From Pseudomonas brassicae (GTDB lineage: Bacteria > Pseudomonadota > Gammaproteobacteria > Pseudomonadales > Pseudomonadaceae), in NCBI RefSeq assembly GCF_010671725.1, contig NZ_JAAHBU010000030.1, positions 1 to 53,906 of the forward strand: a DNA stretch of 53,906 bases, given 5' to 3'. The notes below the pieces were generated by a model. That model was given only the letters and a program-made list of their open reading frames with translations. It had not been told where the DNA came from and did no database searches. A program made the position numbers and the translations under genes. Below are positions 25,626 to 34,305 of the stretch, in pieces. How positions within the stretch are numbered: position 1 is the first letter of the stretch; the number at the start of each line of letters is the position of its first letter.

Positions 25626-27638
25626 ATGTCATCGCAAGAGAAAGATCCTACCAGTGCAAAGCAACAATATACTTCTGCAGAACGCGGTATTTCCAGTAGT
25701 GCGTCAGCGTCTTCCGTGCGCAGCTTTATCCAAAGCTCGCCGATCGAGGCAAGAACGTCCAATGTCCGGCTGCTCGCTGAAGATGCGAAGCGCGCAGCGA
25801 GGTTTCCCGCTCCCATTCCGGACAATGTACTGCCGAACGGTGTTGATCTTCAGATCAATCTGCTCAGCAAAGAGCAATGGTTCATGGGGCTTGAACTTTC
25901 CGGCATTACATGGGATGACACCGAGGGCTTGCCAGATGCCAGCCAGGACGTCATCAGTTTCTACATCAATGGGCAGAAAATAAAAACGGAATATCGATTC
26001 GATTACCCGGTTGATCCTGCCTCCGTTCCGGCCACGTTCAATATTCCACGCGACCAACTCGGGATTGGCGAGCGCTTGATTACCTTCGTGGTCGAGAATG
26101 ACTTCAGCCAGAACGAAGAGTCATCCGATGGCGCCGTCTTCACGGTTGACCTGACCGACCCGAATGTCGGCAATACACCGATTGCAGTGACACTGCCCAC
26201 CTTGCCCAGCGGCGAAGTGGATGAGGCGTACCTGACCGCCAATGGTGGGCTGACCGTGTCGATCCCCGGTTACTTCGACGAGCAGGGCGGCGACCGCTAT
26301 GTATTGAAGTATGGCAAGGTTCCGCTGTCGGACATCAACGGCGATATTGGCGCTACCCCTCAGGAGGTCACGATCAGCGCGGCGGATATCCGGAGCTTGG
26401 GCGAAGGTGTACAGGAAATCAGCTACTGGTTGTTCGACCGTGCAGGCAACGAGTCGAAATTGGCGTCACTGGCCGAAGTGCGGGTCGTGCTGACACCGCA
26501 ACCTGCCGACTTGAAGGCGCCGTTGGTGCCAGCGGCCAACCCTGTGATCGACCAGGCTGATGCGCGTGCGGGCGTGGATATCAATGTGCCCGAGTATACG
26601 AACCCGCTGCGTGACGACAAGATCGATGTGTATGCGAGTGAGGCCGATGGCTCCAACCCTGTTCTGTTGAAAACCATCTACTTCCCGACACTCACCACAC
26701 GCTTGAGCTATGCGGAATTGGCCGCCCGGGGCGATGAGTACAGTGTCAATGTCTACTACACGGTCACACGCGGCAGCGGCCAGCCACGTGTATCACCGTC
26801 AACGCCGGTAGTGGTCGATCTGTCGACGGCCGGGCCGGTGAACCCCAATGAGCCGGATCCGGTCAACCCGCTGCTGGACAAGCCCCGCGTGTTCGGTGCG
26901 GTGTCCAATACATTGGACATCCTGGAGCCACGAGACAAAGGTCAACCGGCCGACGCCAAATTCAATTTCTACGACCCGCTTAAAGAAGGTGAGATTGTGC
27001 GGGTTTATTACGGTGGCTTGCCCAACCCTGTTGTGGAGTACACCGTACAACCGGGTGATGTGGCCGACGAGGAAAAAGTACTTTCCATTCCATGGGCCAA
27101 TATCAATCAAGTGGGCAATGGCAAGATTCCAGTGTTTTACCGCATCTTTAAAAACAGCGCTGCGACGAACTATCAGCAATCTGAAACGACGCTGGTCGAT
27201 GTGTCGGTGTCGACGGTCGAAAATATGACCAAGCCCGCATTTGTGGGGGCTGCGGCGGGCGCGACAATCATCAACTGTGCGCGTAAACCGTGGGAAGGCT
27301 TGCGTGTGCAGGTACGTGATGTGAATAACTTGAAAGCCAACGATGATGTGGAACTGCATTGGGTCATGTTTGATAACTACGTCATCAATAACGTGCCCAG
27401 CGGTGCCGAAGTACCCTCAACCAAAGGTGTTTTCACGCGTAAGGTTCCTGCGGGTGCGGCGTTCCTTGATTTCGATATTCCCTACTACCCGAACATGGAC
27501 TTTACCAAGCGCGTTGGCCATTGTGCGTTCTTCTGGCGGATTGTCAAAGCACAGGGTGCGGCCACCGGCACGTCCGAAACCGTTCGTGTTAACTACACCT
27601 TGAAAAACGGCAATGGTTACTGCTGGCCGGTCAATTGA
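25626..27638 (+). CDS. Multi-module beta-rich protein, paralogue 2
   Basis: A 670-residue paralogue of the preceding gene. The first ~40 residues are Ser/Ala/Glu-rich and probably disordered (GISSSASASSVRSF); no signal peptide. Then come modules with shared landmarks: YWLFDRAGNES matches FLTDRAGNQN of paralogue 1, DQADARAGVDINVPEY matches DLEDARRGVEVHIPF, and GPVNPNEPDPVNPLL matches GPDPVGPDPINPWL. The last module contains INCARKPWEGLRVQV and three scattered cysteines. GGGAG lies eight bases before the ATG, and a 180-base AT-rich spacer with its own likely promoter precedes it. A strong terminator follows. Function unknown; adhesin, scaffold or toxin-carrier roles are guesses. Confidence 0.72.
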   Translation: MSSQEKDPTSAKQQYTSAERGISSSASASSVRSFIQSSPIEARTSNVRLLAEDAKRAARFPAPIPDNVLPNGVDLQINLLSKEQWFMGLELSGITWDDTEGLPDASQDVISFYINGQKIKTEYRFDYPVDPASVPATFNIPRDQLGIGERLITFVVENDFSQNEESSDGAVFTVDLTDPNVGNTPIAVTLPTLPSGEVDEAYLTANGGLTVSIPGYFDEQGGDRYVLKYGKVPLSDINGDIGATPQEVTISAADIRSLGEGVQEISYWLFDRAGNESKLASLAEVRVVLTPQPADLKAPLVPAANPVIDQADARAGVDINVPEYTNPLRDDKIDVYASEADGSNPVLLKTIYFPTLTTRLSYAELAARGDEYSVNVYYTVTRGSGQPRVSPSTPVVVDLSTAGPVNPNEPDPVNPLLDKPRVFGAVSNTLDILEPRDKGQPADAKFNFYDPLKEGEIVRVYYGGLPNPVVEYTVQPGDVADEEKVLSIPWANINQVGNGKIPVFYRIFKNSAATNYQQSETTLVDVSVSTVENMTKPAFVGAAAGATIINCARKPWEGLRVQVRDVNNLKANDDVELHWVMFDNYVINNVPSGAEVPSTKGVFTRKVPAGAAFLDFDIPYYPNMDFTKRVGHCAFFWRIVKAQGAATGTSETVRVNYTLKNGNGYCWPVN

Positions 27639-27666
27639 CCGGTCGCGCAGCGGGTTAGCAAAAATA

Positions 27667-27702
27667 CCGGAAGCAGGTTACTGCTTTCGGTGTTTTTGTT
27701 TG
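27667..27702 (+). terminator. Intrinsic terminator after paralogue 2
   Basis: ACCGGAAGCAG pairs with CTGCTTTCGGT (eleven pairs, one G-T) around a GTTA loop, followed by GTTTTTGTTT. It separates the paralogue gene from the autotransporter, which therefore needs its own promoter. Confidence 0.85.
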
Positions 27703-27817
27703 GGTGATGGATATCAGGAACTGTATTTAAATCTCCTATCAAAGCCGGAATATTCCTACAGCCCTGATCAGTTACGGTTTGTATGCTGCGCGTCGTTATT
27801 TCAGGAGGCCTGAGGCC

Positions 27818-30130
27818 ATGAAGCAATTAGTGAATCGCACCAGTACTGACAGGATCGCTTGCTCTTCGGCCGGCTCCTCGAAATCTACCGCTCTTTTGAG
27901 CCCGTTGGCAGTTTCGCTCCGAATGATGGCCGTGTTGCCAGTAATGCTTGCCACGCCTGCTGTGGCTGTCGAGTTTCTGGACGCCGAGACCCGTGCTATC
28001 ACCAGCAGCACGCCAGCGGACAGCTACCAGTTGATCAACGGTTCGGTGCTCAATGCGCAAGGTGCGCAGACCGCGGAGATCGAAGCGTCAAATTCCACGG
28101 TCAACTTCACCGGTGGTGGCATTGCCACCACTGCAGTCAGTGGGTTGCGTCTGGTCAACAGCCAGGCGACGGTCCGTAACGCGCAAATCGTCAGTACTCA
28201 AGGTGGCGGGATGACTCTGGTGCGTACCACCAGCCTCACTACCGGCTCCACTGCAAGCGTGACCGACAGCGTTGTCAGGGGGGGGACGTATGGGGCTCAG
28301 GTGACCGCCTACAGCGAACTGTCCCTGCGAAACTCAATGCTGACCGGCACGGGTGCGAACAGTTCAGGGGCGCGCTTGCTCGGTGGCACACTCAACGCCA
28401 GTGGCGGGCAGATCCGTGGTGAAGAGAATGGTGTGTGGTTGTTGCGCGAAAGCGTGACCCATCCTGCGGTACCGCAATTGCAGCTGGACAATACCCATGT
28501 CGAAAGCGGCACCGGTTCGGCCGTCCGGGTGACTTCTGCCTCGGGTGCGAGCATTGTGCTGAGCAACGGTACAACACTCACGGGCGGCAATGGCGTGATA
28601 CTCGAGCTGGGGGGGGGGGCGCTTCCACTGTACAGGTCAGACGCTCGGATCTTGTGGGGCCGCGTGCAGGTGGCGGCAGACAGCGGCGCCGTACTGGGCT
28701 TTGATCGGTCCAGCCACACCGGCGACGTCATCGTGGCGGCGGGCGGCACGGCTACCCTGAGCCTGAACAACAGCTCGCAGCTCACCGGCCGCCTGGACAA
28801 CGTCCAGCAGGTCAATATCAACAGCAACTCCAACTGGACGCTCAATGCCGACAACACGGTCGGCAACCTGGCCATGAACGGCGGCCAGGTGAGCTTTGGC
28901 GACAACGCCACGTTCTATCGCCTGAACGTGGACAACCTGTCCGGTAACGGCACCTTCGTCATGGCGTCGGATTTCTCCAACGGCAACACCGACTTCCTCA
29001 ATGTCACCGGCAACGCCAGCGGCAACCATGGCCTGCTGATCGGCTCCAACGGCGCCGAGCCGTCCTTGCCCAGCCTGAAAGTCGTGCATGTGGGCGCGGG
29101 CAATGCGCAATTCGGCTTGCTCAACGCCGGCCAGCAGGTGGACCTGGGGGCCTATTCCTACAAGCTGGTGCAAAAGGACGACCAGGACTGGTACCTGGAC
29201 CATGAGACCCGCACCATCAGCCCGATGACCCGCTCGGTGATGGCCTTGTTCAACACCGCGATCACCGTGTCGTACGGCGAACTGTGGTCGTTGCGCAGCC
29301 GCATGGGTGCAGTGCACGACAACGAAGGCAAGCACACCGGTGTGTGGATGCTTACCTACGGCAACCAGCACAACATTGCCGATGCCTCCTCGGGTGTGGG
29401 CTACCAGCAGAACCAGCGTGGCCTTACCTTCGGTGCCGATACCCGCCTGGGTGAAAGCGACTGGCTGGTGGGGGTGCTGGCCGGCCATAGCCGTTCCGAC
29501 CTGAACCTGAACTACGGCACGTCCGGCAGCATCGACAGCTACTATGTGGGTGGTTACGCCACCTGGATGGACCGGGAAAGCGGCTACTACGTGGACAGCG
29601 TGCTTAAATACAACCGCTACCAGAACAATGCCAAGATCGGCCTGAGCGACGGTACCCGTACCAAGGGTGACTACGATACCCATGGCCTGAGCGCCTCTGT
29701 CGAAGCTGGCCGGCACATCAAGCTCAATGACGGTTACTTCATCGAACCGTTTGCGCAGGTGGCCACTGCCGCCATTGCCGGCAAGGACTTCACCCTGGAC
29801 AACGGCTTCAAGGCCAATGGCGATGTCAGCCGCTCGCTGCTGGGCAAGGTCGGCACCACGGTCGGCAAGACGATTTCGCTGGGCGGCGACAGCATGATCC
29901 AGCCCTACGTTAAGGCTGCCTTCGCCCACGAGTTCGCTCAGCGCAACCAGGTGCAGGTGAACAACAACGTGTTCAACAACGACCTGTCCGGTTCGCGTGC
30001 CGAGCTGGGCGCAGGGGTTGCCTGGACTGTCGCCAAGGACTTCCAGGTATACAGCGAAGCAGGCTACATGAACGGCAAGAACATCGAGATGCCTTACAGC
30101 TTCAGCCTCGGTGCCAGCTACCGTTTCTAA
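27818..30130 (+). CDS. Autotransporter with pertactin-like passenger and beta-barrel
   Basis: A 770-residue type V secreted outer-membrane protein. An extended signal region ends near residue 50 (MLATPAVAVEF). The passenger (about 50-470) is Ser/Thr/Asn/Gly-rich with beta-helix character (GNGVILELGGG, LTGRLDNVQQVNINSNSN) like pertactin. The autotransporter barrel spans about 500-770, including GVWMLTYGNQHNI and GLTFGADTRLGESDWLVGVL, and ends in the required terminal Phe (SLGASYRF). The ATG at 27818 follows AGGAGG. Two poly-G runs (28278-28285 and 28609-28619) lie in the passenger. Residues encoded by ~28620-28655 (ALPLYRSDARILWG) do not fit a beta-helix, while the next frame reads GASTVQVRRSDLVG, so a compensated shift is likely here. 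Probable adhesin. Confidence 0.88.
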   Translation: MKQLVNRTSTDRIACSSAGSSKSTALLSPLAVSLRMMAVLPVMLATPAVAVEFLDAETRAITSSTPADSYQLINGSVLNAQGAQTAEIEASNSTVNFTGGGIATTAVSGLRLVNSQATVRNAQIVSTQGGGMTLVRTTSLTTGSTASVTDSVVRGGTYGAQVTAYSELSLRNSMLTGTGANSSGARLLGGTLNASGGQIRGEENGVWLLRESVTHPAVPQLQLDNTHVESGTGSAVRVTSASGASIVLSNGTTLTGGNGVILELGGGALPLYRSDARILWGRVQVAADSGAVLGFDRSSHTGDVIVAAGGTATLSLNNSSQLTGRLDNVQQVNINSNSNWTLNADNTVGNLAMNGGQVSFGDNATFYRLNVDNLSGNGTFVMASDFSNGNTDFLNVTGNASGNHGLLIGSNGAEPSLPSLKVVHVGAGNAQFGLLNAGQQVDLGAYSYKLVQKDDQDWYLDHETRTISPMTRSVMALFNTAITVSYGELWSLRSRMGAVHDNEGKHTGVWMLTYGNQHNIADASSGVGYQQNQRGLTFGADTRLGESDWLVGVLAGHSRSDLNLNYGTSGSIDSYYVGGYATWMDRESGYYVDSVLKYNRYQNNAKIGLSDGTRTKGDYDTHGLSASVEAGRHIKLNDGYFIEPFAQVATAAIAGKDFTLDNGFKANGDVSRSLLGKVGTTVGKTISLGGDSMIQPYVKAAFAHEFAQRNQVQVNNNVFNNDLSGSRAELGAGVAWTVAKDFQVYSEAGYMNGKNIEMPYSFSLGASYRF
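28278..28285 (+). repeat. Poly-G tract, 8 bases, in autotransporter passenger
   Basis: Eight consecutive G in the codons for RGG of VVRGGTY. As written the gene stays in frame. A change of one G would stop translation shortly after. Confidence 0.9.
28609..28619 (+). repeat. Poly-G tract, 11 bases, in autotransporter passenger
   Basis: Eleven consecutive G, the longest mononucleotide run I noticed in the window. Such tracts slip during replication and act as on/off switches in surface genes of several pathogens. The count may also be misread by the sequencer. Confidence 0.85.
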
Positions 30131-30147
30131 GCAGCCCACCATGAAAG

Positions 30148-30173
30148 AAGGAAGCCTCGGCTTCCTTTTTTTT
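30148..30173 (+). terminator. Intrinsic terminator after the autotransporter gene
   Basis: AAGGAAGC / GCTTCCTT stem with CTCG loop followed by a T8 run, 17 bases after the stop codon. It abuts the convergent abrB-type gene end at 30173. Confidence 0.88.
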
Positions 30174-31214
30174 CAGGGTGAAGTGGACGTGCGTTCGGCG
30201 GTCCAGTGCCGGAACAACGGCTCGGCCAGAAACAGCACAAACAGCAGGCGCATCACTTGCAGTGCGGTCACCAGCGGTACCGAAAGCTGCAGGGTTTCGG
30301 CGGTCAGGCTCATCTCGGCGATGCCACCGGGCATCATGCCCAGGGTCAGCGAGCGCAGGTCGAGCTGGGTCAGCACGCTCAGGGCCCACGCCGCCAGGCC
30401 CGCCAGCAGCATGGTCAGCGCCGTGGCGATCAGGGTGCGGCCCAGGAACGACGGTGCACGCCGGAAGAACGCCCGGTTGAAATGGCAACCCAGGCCACTG
30501 CCGATCAGCCACTGGCCGACCTGGCTGGCACGTCGGGCAGGCCGGTGTGCAGGTCGGCGCCAAGGCTCGCTACCGAGGCTACCAGCAACGGCCCGAACAG
30601 CCAGGGGTTGGGTTGCTTGAGACGCTGCCAGAGCAGCGCCGCCAGTACCCCCAGCGGCGCGATCAATGCCAGCCAGTGCCAGTCTACCGCCCCGGCATGG
30701 CTCAAGGGCACGCCGTCACCCAGCACAAACTTGAACGCTGCCGGTACGCACAGCACCACCGCCAGTACCCGCAAGCTTTGCCCGGCCGCGACCCGGCTGA
30801 GCACTGCGCCATTGCGCGCGCCCAGGTTGACCATCTCGCCCGAACCGCCCGGCATGCTTGAGAAGAACGCCGTTGCGCGGTCTTCACCGGTACGCAGCAG
30901 CAGCCACACGCCGATCACGCTGGACACACTGGTGAACAGCGCGCCAAAGAAGATCAGGCCGAAATGGCTGGCGACCTGCTCGATGACCTGGGGGGTAAAG
31001 TGCAGGCCGATGCCGATGCCGATGATCCACTGGCCGCATTTGCGTCCGTTGGGGATTTCTGCGATCTGCCACGGGGTCAGGCAGCGTACCAGGATGATCG
31101 CCAGCAACGCGCCGACCATCCACGGCAACGGCAGCCCACCAGGCTGGCCAGGTACCCGCCGGCCAGGCCGACCAGCGGTGTAGCCCACCACTGTTTTAAG
31201 GTGGTGTCAGACAT
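30173..31214 (-). CDS. AbrB-family membrane protein (PF05145 type), two frameshifts as sequenced
   Basis: An inner-membrane protein with two AbrB duplicated membrane domains. Typical segments are WPLPWMVGALLAIILVR, FFSSMPGGSGEMVNLGARNG and the second-copy counterpart LTLGMMPGGIAEMSLTAETL, whose duplicate PGG-x-x-EM motifs define the family. Two breaks occur: near 31131-31134 (GGCTGCCG, expected GGCTGGCCG) and near 30522-30526 (CCAGCCAGG, expected CCAGGCCAGG or CCAGCCCAGG). Repair of both gives 347 residues. Its ATG at 31214 overlaps the tctA stop by eight bases, so it belongs to the tricarboxylate operon; a role in transport or its regulation is plausible but unproven. Confidence 0.8.
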
Positions 31215-32720
31215 CGGCCAGGGCACGACGCTGGGCACTGCGGCGACGCCAGATACGCAGCAGCGGCAAGGTCAGCATCAGCGCCACCAGTGCCCACACA
31301 CCCATGCTGATCGGGCTGGCCCAGAGGATCTCCAGCGCGCCGTTGGAAATCGACAGCGCACGGCGCAGGTTCTGCTCCATCAGGCCGCCGAGAATGAAGC
31401 CCAGCAGCAGCGGTGACAGCGGGAAGTCCAGCTTGCGCAGGATGTAGCCGAAGATACCGATGCCGATCATCAGGAACAGGTCGAAGGTGGTGGCGTGCAC
31501 CGCGTACACGCCGATGGCGGTAATGATCGCGATCACCGGCACCAGCGCCCAGTTCGGCACCGCGAGGATGCGGGTGAACAGGCGTACCATCGGGATATTC
31601 AGGATCACCAGCATGATGTTGGCGATGAACAGCGAGGCGATCAGGCCCCAGACGATGTCCGGCTGCTGTTCGAACAGCATCGGGCCGGGGGTGATGTTGT
31701 ACAGGCTCAATGCGCCGATCATCACGGCGGTGGTGCCCGAGCCCGGTACACCCAGGGTCAGCATCGGCACCAGGGCGCCGCAGCAGGAGGCGCCGATGGC
31801 GGTTTCCGGGGCGGCCAGGCCGCGCTTGTCACCTTGGCCGAAGGTGCGCTGGCGCCCGCCAGGCGTTTTTCGGTCATGTAGGCCACGGCACTGGCCAGGG
31901 TTGCGCCGGCGCCCGGCAATACCCCCATGAAGAAGCCCAGCAGGCCGCAGCGGATGTTCACCACGAACACCGAGGCCGCTTCCTTGAAGTTGAACAGCAT
32001 GCGTCCGGTGGCTTCCACGGCCTTGTGGCCGTGGTGGGTCTTCTCCAGCAGCAGGAGGATCTCGCTGATGGAGAACAGGCCCAGTACCAGCACCACGAAC
32101 TGGATGCCGTCGGTCAGGTGAATGCTGTCCCCGGTGAAGCGGTACACGCCGCTGTTGGCATCGATGCCCACGGCCGAGAGAAACAGCCCGATCAATGCCG
32201 CGATGAAGGTCTTGAGCGGTTTGTCGCCGGCCATGCCGCCCAGGGCGACGATGGCGAACACCATCAGCACGAAGTACTCTGCCGGGCCGAAGGCGATCGC
32301 CCACTTGGCCAGCAAGGGCGCGAACAGCACCATGCCGCAGGTGGCGATGAAGGCGCCGATGAACGAGCTCCATGCCGACAGCGACAGGGCCACGCCCGCC
32401 AGGCCCTTGCGCGCCATCGGGTAGCCGTCCAGAGTGGTCATTACGGTAGAGGCTTCACCCGGAATGTTGAGCAGGATCGAGCTGATGCGCCCGCCGTACT
32501 CGCAGCCCAGGTACACCGCGGCCAGCAGGATCAGTGCCGACTCCGGCGGCAGGCCCAGGGCGAAGGCGATGGGGATCAGCAGCGCCACGCCGTTGATCGG
32601 GCCCAGGCCCGGCAGCAGGCCGACCACGGTGCCGATCAGCGTGCCGCACAGGGCGGTGACCAGGTTGTAGGGGCTCAGGGCGACGCCGAAGCCCTGGCCG
32701 AGGTAGCTGAAAGTATCCAT
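31207..32720 (-). CDS. tctA: Tripartite tricarboxylate transporter large membrane subunit TctA, frameshifted as sequenced
   Basis: The 12-helix permease of the TctCBA citrate/tricarboxylate uptake system. Family hallmarks are GLLPGLGPINGVALLIP near residue 40, YLGCEYGGRISSILLNIPGE and LGFFMGVLPGAGATLASAVAY, and in the second half LTLGVPGSGTTAVMIGAL. The frame breaks near 31850-31854 after EKRLAGG and resumes QRTFGQGDKRGLAAPETA; one base (GGCGCCAG to GGCGGCCAG) restores 504 residues, the usual length. Its ATG is one base after the tctB stop. Works with TctB in the inner membrane and TctC in the periplasm. Confidence 0.9.
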
Positions 32721-32721
32721 G

Positions 32722-33180
32722 TCAATTCTCCAGAACGTCGAGCAGGCCCAGGGGCAGGGGCACATCCATGGCGCGGTCGAACAGCAGGTACAGGGCGATG
32801 CTCATCAGCCCGACGATCACCGTGCTGGGTAGCCAGCGGCCGCCGTACAGGCGCGCCATCGGGATGCCGATCAGGGTGCTGCTGAGAATGAAGCCGAGCG
32901 GTTCGAACGTGGCGGCGAACACCAGCAGCAGGCCGATACACAGGCCGATCTTGGTCAGGGTTTCGCGGTCCAGTTCCGGTTCATCGTCCTTGCGCACGAT
33001 GGGGGCCGGGCGGATGGCCATGTACAGCAGCGCCAGGCCCATCAGGCCGAGCATCAGCAGGGGGTAGGCACGCGGGCCGACCGGTTCGTAGGAAAACGCG
33101 GCCTGGTAGGGCCAGGCCATGATCGCCAGGGCCACACAGGCTGCCAGCAGGGTCAGGGCGAAGAGGCGTTGCAGGATCAT
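32722..33180 (-). CDS. tctB: Tripartite tricarboxylate transporter small membrane subunit TctB
   Basis: A 152-residue inner-membrane protein with four helices (about residues 5-22, 42-60, 83-104 and 118-138), including GPRAYPLLMLGLMGLALLYM, which carries the GPR-x-YP signature of TctB. GAGGA lies seven bases upstream of the ATG at 33180. Between it and the upstream tctC lies a REP pair, the largest gap in the operon. Confidence 0.9.
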   Translation of the reverse strand: MILQRLFALTLLAACVALAIMAWPYQAAFSYEPVGPRAYPLLMLGLMGLALLYMAIRPAPIVRKDDEPELDRETLTKIGLCIGLLLVFAATFEPLGFILSSTLIGIPMARLYGGRWLPSTVIVGLMSIALYLLFDRAMDVPLPLGLLDVLEN

Positions 33181-33216
33181 AGAGTAATCCTCAAGGTGAA
33201 AAATGGCGGTGCGGCC

Positions 33217-33283
33217 ATTCGCTGGCAAGCCAGCGCCCACAAGGACGGCGGTGCCCCTGGGGGAGCCGGCTTGCCGGCGAAGC
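33217..33283. repeat. REP pair inside the tct operon
   Basis: Two opposed REP units: GCTGGC-AA-GCCAGC at 33221-33234 and GCCGGC-TT-GCCGGC at 33265-33278, each flanked by TTCG/CGAA. The pair fills the gap between the tctC stop (33292) and the tctB start (33180). In the transcript each unit can form a stable hairpin. Confidence 0.85.
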
Positions 33284-33291
33284 TTCTGGGG

Positions 33292-34270
33292 TTACTGGAT
33301 CAGCCCGAATTCCTTGGCCAATGCCTTGTAATCCGCCACCTGCTTCTTCACGTATCCATCCAGTTCTTCACCGGTCATCGCGAACGGAAACAGCTCGCGC
33401 TGGTCGCGCAGCTTGGCAAACTCTTCGGAGGCCAGCAGCGTGTCGAACGATGCCTTCCACCAGGCGTAGTCTTCGTCGCTCACCTTCGGCCCCAGGTAGA
33501 ACCCGCGCACCACCGGCCAGACGATGTCGTAGCCCTGTTCCTTGGCGGTAGGGATATCCTTCATCTCCGGTTCGTCCAGGCGCTCGGCAGAGAACACCGC
33601 GAGCAGACGCATGTCGCCGCTCTGGATGTGCGGCATGGAGTCGGAAATGTCGGTACTGCCCACCTGGATATGCCCGCCCAGCAGCGCCGTGGCGATTTCA
33701 CCGCCACCTTCCAGGGCCACATAGCGCAGGTCGCGCGGGTCGATCCCGGCCGCTTGGCAATCAGTGCGGTCTGCATCCAGTCCTGGCTGCCGACGGTGCC
33801 GCCCGAGCCGATCACTACCTTGCTCGGGTCCTTTTTCAGTGCCGCGACCAGGTCGTCGAGGGTCTTGTAGGGCGAGTCCTTCTTCACCGCGATGGCCCCG
33901 TAGCTGGTGCCTACCGCTGCCAGCCAGCGCACCGCGTTCTCGTCGAAGCGGCCGAACTTGCCCTGGGCCAGGTTCAGCAGCGAACCGCTGGACCACGCCA
34001 CCAGGGTCCCGGCATCGGCCGGCGCTGGGCTACCACGGCGTTGTAGGCCACCGCCCCGACACCGCCGGGCATATAGGTCACGCGCATCGGCTTGCTCAGG
34101 ATCTTCTCGTTGAGCAGGGCGCTCTGCACCAGTTTGCAGGTCAGGTCGAAGCCGCCGCCGGGGGATGCCGGGGCAATGCACTCGGGGCGCTTGGGTTCAG
34201 CGGCCAGGACGTTGCCGGCCAACAGCAGGCAGCCGGTGGCAAGGGCCAGGGTACGCAGTGAAAAAGTCAT
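33292..34270 (-). CDS. tctC: Tricarboxylate-binding periplasmic protein TctC, two frameshifts as sequenced
   Basis: The extracytoplasmic solute-binding protein of the TctCBA system, in the Bug/TctC family. A signal peptide (TLALATGCLLLAGNVLAAE) opens it, then the family motif IAPASPGGGFDLTCKLV. Breaks occur near 34019-34024 (QR then shifted; CGCCGG, expected CGCCCGG) and near 33749-33754 (AAGCGG, expected AAGGCGG). The restored chain of 326 residues includes GGTVGSQDWMQTALIAKAAG and ends KALAKEFGLIQ. It binds citrate-like ligands and hands them to TctAB. It lies downstream of the porin gene, and a REP pair follows it. Confidence 0.9.
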
Positions 34271-34305
34271 CGTCAGTCTCCGTGAACATTGTTGTTATAA
34301 GCGGA

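Noticed and set aside
27747..27756. GGAATATTCC palindrome before the autotransporter
   Set aside because: A ten-base palindrome in AT-rich DNA is common by chance, and no second copy or promoter context supports a role.
28637..30142. 501-codon frame antisense to the autotransporter
   Set aside because: The plus-strand frame has a signal region, barrel and terminal Phe; the antisense product is low complexity.
23400..30180. Prophage or insertion sequence as source of the accessory block
   Set aside because: No integrase, transposase, phage structural gene, terminal inverted repeat or tRNA-derived attachment site is visible at its edges.
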